Shown here: positions 57,871-64,000 of the stretch, in pieces
Layout of the letters: the number at the start of each line of letters is the position of its first letter
Position numbering within the stretch: the first letter of the stretch is position 1
Assembly: GCF_964355755.1 (NCBI RefSeq)
Contig: NC_092674.1
Coordinates: 7,755,001 to 7,819,000, forward strand
Source: Antedon mediterranea
Taxonomy: Eukaryota > Echinodermata > Crinoidea > Comatulida > Antedonidae
Reading direction: 5' to 3'
DNA length: 64,000 bases
Made by a program: the position numbers and the translations under genes
Notes under the pieces: generated by a model
The model's input: only the letters and a program-made list of their open reading frames with translations
Told to the model about the DNA's origin: nothing
Database searches by the model: none

Positions 57871-58774
57871 TGTTGAACCCACAAATGTGAAAACGCCCAC
57901 AAATGTGAAAACAACCACAAATGTGAAAACGTATCACCCACAAATGTGAAACAACCACAAACGTGAAAACGCATCACCCACAAATGTGAAAACAACCACA
58001 ATTGTAAAAACGCATCACCCACAAATGTGAAAACAGCGCCCACAAATGTGAAAAAAAGAGAGATCTTGTCGCCCACAAATGTAAAAAAGAATCCAAATCA
58101 AATTTAGTGCTAGACCCAAACAATTTTGATCGAGTTAATGTTAATGTATATACATTGTATTGAGTTGTTTCAATAATTGTGTGTTCACGATACGTCTGTT
58201 AGGGTCGTCGTTAACGCGTTGGATTATTACAATTTACTGCTCGTGCGCGCGATATTTGCATGTTAACTCGTTGGTGGTTTAATGTACGTATAGTTCAAGA
58301 CGATATTTGCTGCGCGCTGCACGATACTTCCTTCCAGATCAAGGCCATGTTATATCATTGTTGCTTGTAGTTGTGTAGTTGTTAACTGGTTGACTTACTA
58401 TTATGTACGTATAGTTCCAAGTCGATGCAAAAAACATCGAACATGGTAATATTCCAACGCGTTAATGACGACCCTAACAGACGTATCGTGAACACACAAT
58501 TATTGAAACAACTCAATACACATGATATAATGTATTAACTTGATCAAACTTGTTTGAGTCTAGCACTAAATTTGATTTGATTTTTTTTTTACATTTGTGG
58601 GCGATGGTCGTTTTCACATTTGTGGGCGCGGTTTTATTACATTTGTGGGTGATGCGTTTTCACATTTGTAGTTATTTTCACATTTGTGGGTGATGCGTTT
58701 TCACATTTGTGGTTGTTTTCACATTTGTGGTTGTTTTCACATTTGTGGGCGTTTTCACATTTGTGGGTTCAACA
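57871..58774. mobile_element. 904-bp foldback element with palindromic minisatellite arms
   Basis: Flanked by CAGCC at 57866-57870 and 58775-58779 (5-bp target duplication). It starts TGTTGAACCCACAAATGTG and ends with its complement CACATTTGTGGGTTCAACA. Both arms are arrays of (CCCACAAATGTGAAAAC)n, about 10 units on the left (57878-58088) and about 8 in complement on the right (58590-58770). Inside, a second inverted pair (TGTGTTCACGATACGTCTGT and its complement) continues the stem. No ORF of its own. Confidence 0.85.
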
Positions 58775-58779
58775 CAGCC

Positions 58780-59480
58780 CCATCTAGTTTTAAACACATT
58801 GATGCTTAAGTTAACCAACAGAAAAGAGATTAATGCAGGAAACCATGAAGAGTTATGGGGACTAGTCAGTGACATGAAAAAATGTCAGCTAACACTTACA
58901 AAAATGGGGTACACAAATGATTTAAACAGTACCTCCAACCTATTAAAAATTCAAGGGCTATTACCTAGATTTATGCAAGCTAAATGGGCTAATGCTGCAC
59001 AATCAATACTTAGTGAAAGGGAACCAAGTTTCATTTACATTTGTAGAGAGTCAAGCTGCAGTAAACATCAATATGTTTGGAAGAAATATTAGCACTACAG
59101 CTAATGAAAATAAGAGTAGTAAATTTCGAGTAGTAAACACAGATTTTAGAGGTAAAAAGGCTTACAGTCATAGTTGTGCACCCACAGAGGAAAAGCCTAG
59201 TGAATCACCTTTGTTCACGTGTGTATGTTGTAAGAAAAACCATAAGTGATGGGAATGTGTAAAATTCAGACAACTATCCATCAATGAAAGATGGAATATT
59301 GCTAGCCAAGAAAAATGTTGCTTTAAGTGTCTATGTAAACATAGGGCAGTTGATTGTAAACGGGTTATGTCCTGGGGTATAAATGGGTTTAAGAGTGACC
59401 ATAATAGGTTGTTACATAGAGAAAAAGTAAAAAAAGAAAGTAATTTGGAAACTGTAGAGGTAAGAGTTGCCAGGGAAGGG
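58780..59480 (+). pseudogene. BEL gag, C-terminal part with zinc knuckles
   Basis: In frame from 58709: LMLKLTNRKEI, NHEELWGLVSDMKKCQLTLT and NLLKIQGLLPRFMQAKWAN, typical of the gag domain. A frame change near 59080 leads to CVCCKKNHK, a stop, and CFKCLCKHRAVDC. These two Cys/His knuckles precede the protease in BEL elements. Broken. Confidence 0.75.
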
Positions 59481-59521
59481 GAGCGTAAAGTAACTAAAAC
59501 AGAAACAGGGACAACACTACT

Positions 59522-59959
59522 TTGTTAAGTAAAAAACAATCTATTGCTTTGCGAACCATACCAATCATAGTTAGTAATGGAAAGAAAAGAGTAGAGGTGA
59601 ATGCATTATTAGATGATGGTAGTACTCAGACATATGTTAATGAAGAGTTATGTGGAGAGTTGGGTATCAGTGGAGTAACAGAAGAGATGGTTCTGAGTTT
59701 GTTAAATGGTAAGGAGGAAAGATTTGTGACTAAGCCAGTTGAGATATTTGTATTACCGTTGGATGGATCTAAGAAATTTAAAGTGAATGCAGTGACTATA
59801 AGTGATGTTACTGGTAGACTAGAAGCGTCAGATTGGAGTAGTGTTAGTAAGGATTGGAGTCATTTGAGAGACATAGAATTTCCTGTGATAAGTAGTGAGA
59901 GAAAAGAGATAGATTTACTAATTGGAGTGGATTGTCCAGAGTTGCATACAGCAATGTAA
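59522..59959 (+). pseudogene. BEL aspartic protease region
   Basis: KSIALRTIPIIV, then VNALLDDGSTQTYVNEELCG with the D-D/S-G active-site form used by BEL/Pao proteases. Later SDWSSVSKDWSHLRDIEFPV and IDLLIGVDCPELH, the usual end of this domain. The ORF stops at 59959 and the frame is lost before RT. Confidence 0.85.
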
Positions 59960-60036
59960 GTAAGTAAGAGAAATGTGGAGGTCCCGGAGAACCTGTTGCG
60001 AGAAGAACACCGTTAGGTTGGACGTGTGTTGGTCCT

Positions 60037-61011
60037 TTGAGTAGAAGTTGGCGAACAACATCACTACATGTGAATACTTACAAAACCAGTAGGGAACGAA
60101 GTAATGATGTGGACGAGTTGATGGGGAAGTTTTGGGAAGTAGATAGTTATGGAGTAAGTGATTTGAAAATATATAAAGCTGAAGATGAAAGAGTGATTCA
60201 AAAAGTGTCAGAGTCATTGGCAGCTGTTGATGGGCGATACAGTGTGAATATTCTGTGGCGGGAAGAAGGATTAAATATGGATAACAATTATGAGATGGCC
60301 TTTAGGAGATTAGAGTGTCTAGAAAGAAAATTAACTAGAGACAATATGTTAGGCGATAGTTATCAGAACGTTTTAGATAATTACAGATCTAAAGGCTATG
60401 TCAGAAAAATAGACCCATCCCTAACAGAACTAAATCAATGGTTTCTACCACATTTCCCAGGAGTTAAACCCGATAGGGAAACAACGAAAGTTAGGTTAGT
60501 GTTCGACGCCGCGGCGCGTTATGGGGGAAGATGTTTGAATGATATGATCTACCCCGGGCCTAAATTGCAGAACGATTTATTCGATGTGTTATTAAGATTT
60601 AGAAAGGAGAAGGTAGCGATTATTTGCGATATTGCAGACATGTATCTCCAGATTGGAGTGCAACCAGAAGATAGGAAAATGCTTAGGTTTTTATGGCGAG
60701 ATTTAGATACAGAGCGGATGCCAGAAATGTATGAGTTCAATCGACTAGTGTTTGGTCTTAATGTTGCGCCATTCTTAGCTCAATTTGTAACTCAGGAACA
60801 TGCACGAAATAATTCTAAAGAGTATCCCCTAGCACGGGCTGTTTTAAACTCTACCTACATGGATGATACCATGACCTCGGTTAAAAATGAGCAAGAGGCA
60901 GTAGAGTTATATAGAGAGCTGAAAGAATTATGGGGAAACGCGGGTATGAGTGCTAGAAAATGGGTTTCAAATTCAAAAGCGGTACTGGAAAAAAATACCA
61001 GAAGCAGATAG
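60037..61011 (+). pseudogene. BEL reverse transcriptase region
   Basis: RYSVNILWREEG, WFLPHFPGVKPDRETTKVRL then VFDAAARYGGRCLND, VAIICDIADMYLQIGVQPED, NRLVFGLNVAPFLAQFV and the catalytic STYMDDTMTS (YMDD at 60856-60867). 324 codons open. The frame shifts at about 60990, where the +1 frame continues with RIASIFDPLGILAPVVVAGK, the BEL connection region. Confidence 0.9.
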
Positions 61012-61994
61012 AGCTAAAGAAATCAAATTAAGTGGGAACGAGTTACCTTCTGCAAAAACCTTAGGTTTAATATGGAAAGCCGAGGAAGATACATTTAAGT
61101 TTCAAGGAGGTTCTGGTCCTTCTAATGTCTGTAAGTTAACCAAGAGATTAGCTTTGAGTAGAATCGCTTCTATATTTGATCCACTAGGGATTTTGGCTCC
61201 TGTAGTAGTCGCAGGCAAGATAATTATGCAGGAGATTTGGGCAAATGGATTAGACTGGGATGAAGAGTTGTCCCCTGATGTAGGTCAGAAATTAGAACGA
61301 TGGATAGCAAATTTGGGCGAATTAAAAGATATAGAAATAGAAAGATGTATAAACCCAGATGAGCGCGAGAATCAAGAGTTGCATACATTTTGTTGACGCG
61401 TCAAATGACGCATATGTGGCGGTTGTGTATTCAGTGTCACAGAATGATAACGATGTTAAAAAAAGAAATGTAGGATTAGTTCGCGTCAAAAACGAAAGTA
61501 GCTCCTCTTAAATCCATGATTAAATCATGGATATCCCGAGACATCACGAGTTGATGGCAGCTATGTTAGATTTAAAGCTTGCTAAATATGTTGTAAATCC
61601 GTTACAACGTCAACTAAAGGAAGTGAAATTTTGGGGTGACAGTATGAATTTATTTTGGTGGATTTGAGGTCATAGTAGAGATTTTAAGCCGTTCGTTGCT
61701 AATCGAATTGGTGAAATACAAGGTCAAACAAACCATAGTCAATGGAGATGTATACCCACTAAATTAAACCCTGCGGATGTGGCTTCGCGAGGATGTACTG
61801 TTATAGAGTTGCAGCAGAATGAACTTTGGTGGCGAGGTCCTGAATTCTTGAGTGATTGTGAGATGCAATGGCAAGAGAATAAGATTGAGAAAGCGATAGA
61901 TGAAATAAAGATTAAGAAAAGAACGAAAACGTTATTGAGTAAAGTGGTACCAAGAGTGGAAAGTGATAACTGGAGATTAAACCCAATAAGGTAA
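61012..61994 (+). pseudogene. BEL connection/RNase H region, degenerate
   Basis: 60950-61396 carries the FDPLGILAPV region. 61397-61778 has several stops in all useful frames where RNase H should be (traces such as FVDASNDAYV across frames). 61779-61994 resumes with ASRGCTVIELQQNELWWRGP, a conserved BEL segment. Clear decay. Confidence 0.7.
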
Positions 61995-62013
61995 CTCTAG
62001 TTGGAATAAGTTA

Positions 62014-63507
62014 GTGTGTGTATTTGCGTATGTGATGCGTTTTATAAATAACTGTAGGTTAAAAGACAAAGTCAGAGGACCATTAAATGTAGATGAGGTT
62101 AAGGACTCGGAAATTGCCATAATTCAAAAGGCACATGGTGATGAGTTCTCAGACGAAATTAAGAGATTAAGTAAGGGTGAAATACTAAGTACAAAGAGTA
62201 ATATAAGTGGATTGAATCCTCGAATGGATGCCGATTATTTGCTTAGAGCAAATGGACGTTTAAGTCTAAATGAGGCGATATCATATGATGTAAGATATCC
62301 CATTATATTACCGAGGAAACATCATGTCACTAAATTAATTGTAAAAATGTATCATGAGTTAGGAAATCATGTAATAGGTACAAATCATACATTGTCATTA
62401 TTATCTGAGAAGTACTGGGTACAAGCGGCTAGAGAAGAAATGAGAGAATGTGAAAAAAAATGTATGGGATGTAGGCGTAGATTAGCTAAACAATGGGAGC
62501 AAATAATGGCTCCATTACCTAAGAATAGAACTAGAAATGAGAGTTTAAAGGCGTTTACTAGAGTCGCAGTAGACTATGCAGGTCCCTTCCTTACTAAGCA
62601 GGGTAGAGGAAAGGTACAAACAAAACGTTATTTGTGTTTGTTCACATGTTTATCCTCTAGAGCCGTGCACTTGGAAATGGCGTACGGTTTAGACACAGAT
62701 ACGTTTCTAAATGCTTTTCATAGATTTGTCAGTAGAATGGGTAAACCCGAGGAAATGATGTCTGATAACGGGACAAGTTTTGTAGGAGCTGACAAGGGAG
62801 TGTTAAAATCCTTAAATAAAGATAAAATTCAAAGTGTGACAGTAGTCACTGGTATAAAGTGGAGTTTTATTCCACCTATGACCCCACATTTTGGTGGAGT
62901 ACATGAAAGTCTTATAAAATCTGCTAAAAGGGCTATATATGGAGTATTAAGAAATGCCGACATAACGGATGAAGAGTTACATTCTGCATTTGTAGGAGCA
63001 GAGGGTATATTAAACTCACGTCCATTAACATATCAATCTGCCTCAGTAGAGGATGTAATTCCATTAACTCCAAACCATTTTTTACATGGTCAAATGGGAG
63101 GTAATCTAGCTCCAGAGAGCATATTAGACACAGCAGTTGTTAATCCTAGGAAACGATGGAGACGTGTCCAAGAATTAATGCGACACTTTTGGAATAGGTG
63201 GTTAAGTGAGTGGTTACCAGCATTGAACCAACGAAAAAAGTGGAGAGAACCCAAGAGGGTTCTTAGGGTTGATGAAGTGGTATTAGTAGTTCAGAAAGGT
63301 ACGGTACGTGGTCAATGGCCATTGGGTAGAATAAGAGAAATATATAAAGGACCAGACGGTCATGTAAGGGTAGTTAAGGTGAAAACTAACAATGGAGATG
63401 TAATTCGAGGTATTACAATAATTTGTCCACTAGAGATATACTTGATTAAAAGAATGTTAAATATCAAGATACAGAAAGGTGTTATATTAAGAAGCACAAC
63501 TGTTTAA
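62014..63507 (+). pseudogene. BEL integrase region
   Basis: 497 open codons. Zinc-binding HH-CC (YHELGNHVIGTNH ... CEKKCMGC), then DDE residues in VAVDYAGPF, MSDNGTSFVGA and HFGGVHESLIKSA, then NSRPLTYQS, LTPNHFLHGQ and the C-terminal DUF5641-like VVLVVQKGTVRGQWPLGRI. This is the best-preserved part of the element. As a separate ORF with no upstream frame it cannot be made normally. Confidence 0.9.
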
Positions 63508-63787
63508 GTTTTAGTGTTAATAAGTTTAGAGTTGAATTATGGTAGATTGTAAAAATTGATCATATAATTGTTATACATTGTTGGATAATGTTTAAATAAG
63601 GACAGTGATTTTAAATGAGTTATCAACAAGTTCAATGTGAATACTATCAGTGATGTTAAATAATTAAAGTGAATATAAGTGATAGGGTTTTTTGTTGATA
63701 ATGATGTTTCATGTTATTTATTATTATGTTAAAAAAAAATGTAATTTGAGATTGTAAAGGGATCGACAAACAACTGTATTGTCTGTC

Positions 63788-63801
63788 GAGGAAGGGGAGA
63801 A
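63788..63801 (+). promoter_or_regulatory. BEL polypurine tract
   Basis: GAGGAAGGGGAGAA immediately precedes the 3' LTR, the expected plus-strand primer site. Confidence 0.75.
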
Positions 63802-63997
63802 TGTTCTGAAGAACAACAAAAGAATAATGAGGGCGCTTATGTATAGTGTGTAAAAGGCCGTTTTGGCGTGTCATAGAAAAAAAAAGAAAAGAAAAACAAA
63901 TACCGATAGCGTGGATGGTAAGAAGTGTGCAAATAAATGATAATAAAAATCAGAAAGTTCTTGCGTTTATATTATTTATGGGCCTTTCTTCAGTACA
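63802..63997 (+). repeat. BEL 3' LTR
   Basis: 196 bp, TGTTCTGAAG...TTCAGTACA. It differs from the solo LTR at 34106-34299 by a handful of substitutions and small A-run indels. It contains AATAAATGATAATAAA-type poly(A) signal sequence about 70 bases from its end. The three bases after it (TAT) fit the predicted target duplication TATAG. Confidence 0.9.
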
Positions 63998-64000
63998 TAT

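Larger units (their letters stand above)
53689..63997 (+). mobile_element. BEL/Pao LTR retrotransposon, nested and broken
   Basis: Starts with 31 bp of the LTR (53689-53719) and ends with a full 3' LTR (63802-63997). Left flank is TATAG (53684-53688) and the last three bases of the window are TAT, so a TATAG target duplication is predicted. The unoccupied site is seen at 33181-33185 (TATAG). Gag, zinc knuckles, protease, RT, RNase H and integrase regions are recognisable in order, but are broken by a LINE (53720-57609), a foldback element (57871-58774), frameshifts and stops. Non-functional. Confidence 0.9.

Noticed and set aside
57878-58088. CCCACAAATGTGAAAAC repeats as a CRISPR array
   Set aside because: There are no spacers between units and the complementary array lies 500 bases away: this is a foldback transposon in a eukaryotic genome.

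Overview
The window is AT-rich metazoan DNA with many short exons, short introns and dense retroelements. Palindromic TAGGCCTA/AGGCCT words recur throughout the non-coding sequence. The gene content (receptor-type tyrosine phosphatases with EGF, Ig and fibronectin III ectodomains), BEL and jockey/CR1-like elements and tRNA- and 5S-derived SINEs point to a marine invertebrate. A deuterostome such as an echinoderm or crinoid is my best guess, but the sequence does not prove it. No database search was possible; domain calls rest on motifs read from the translation.

The host genes are three tandem paralogues, all on the minus strand. Gene 1 runs from 16112 down past the left edge (25 exons visible, 3846 coding nt). 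Gene 2 is complete, 38426 down to 21687: 28 exons totalling 4233 nt, exactly divisible by 3, giving about 1410 residues. Each encodes a signal peptide, an unrecognised N-terminal domain, an Ig-like domain, four EGF/laminin-like modules, about three FN3 domains, one membrane helix, a cytoplasmic linker with YxN tyrosine motifs and two PTP domains. D1 keeps the HCSAGAGRTG loop and WPD. D2, seen whole in gene 2, is degenerate (HCLDGVCRSG, WPK for WPD). The ectodomain order resembles a Tie receptor kinase, but the cytoplasmic half is a phosphatase. Gene 3 (52711 to 48139, 5' end beyond the right edge) is a decayed mosaic paralogue with an in-frame stop, a frameshift and no phosphatase exons.

Region by region: 1-16.1 kb is gene 1, whose introns hold SINEs, a 5S-rRNA-like repeat and a long foldback element. 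16.1-21.7 kb is intergenic, with LINE remnants and a MITE. 21.7-38.4 kb is gene 2, whose introns hold a solo BEL LTR (TSD GTAGC), a LINE fragment nested in another repeat, and a tRNA-derived SINE. 39.27-46.32 kb is a 7.05-kb DNA transposon with CACAGCAAAATT terminal inverted repeats, a TA target duplication and two large inverted subterminal tandem arrays. 48.1-53.7 kb is gene 3, of which about 51.63-53.69 kb is a near copy of gene 2 sequence. 53.69-64.0 kb is a nested transposon stack: a BEL/Pao retrotransposon interrupted by a LINE, which is itself interrupted by a microsatellite-bearing element, and by a 904-bp foldback element with a 5-bp target duplication.

Functionally, genes 1 and 2 look like transmembrane receptors that would dephosphorylate tyrosines through D1 and recruit SH2 adaptors through YxN motifs. 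Gene 3 would at best make a phosphatase-less receptor. Genes 1 and 2 share an upstream TAAACAAGGAAA motif. All mobile elements recognised appear broken or non-autonomous.
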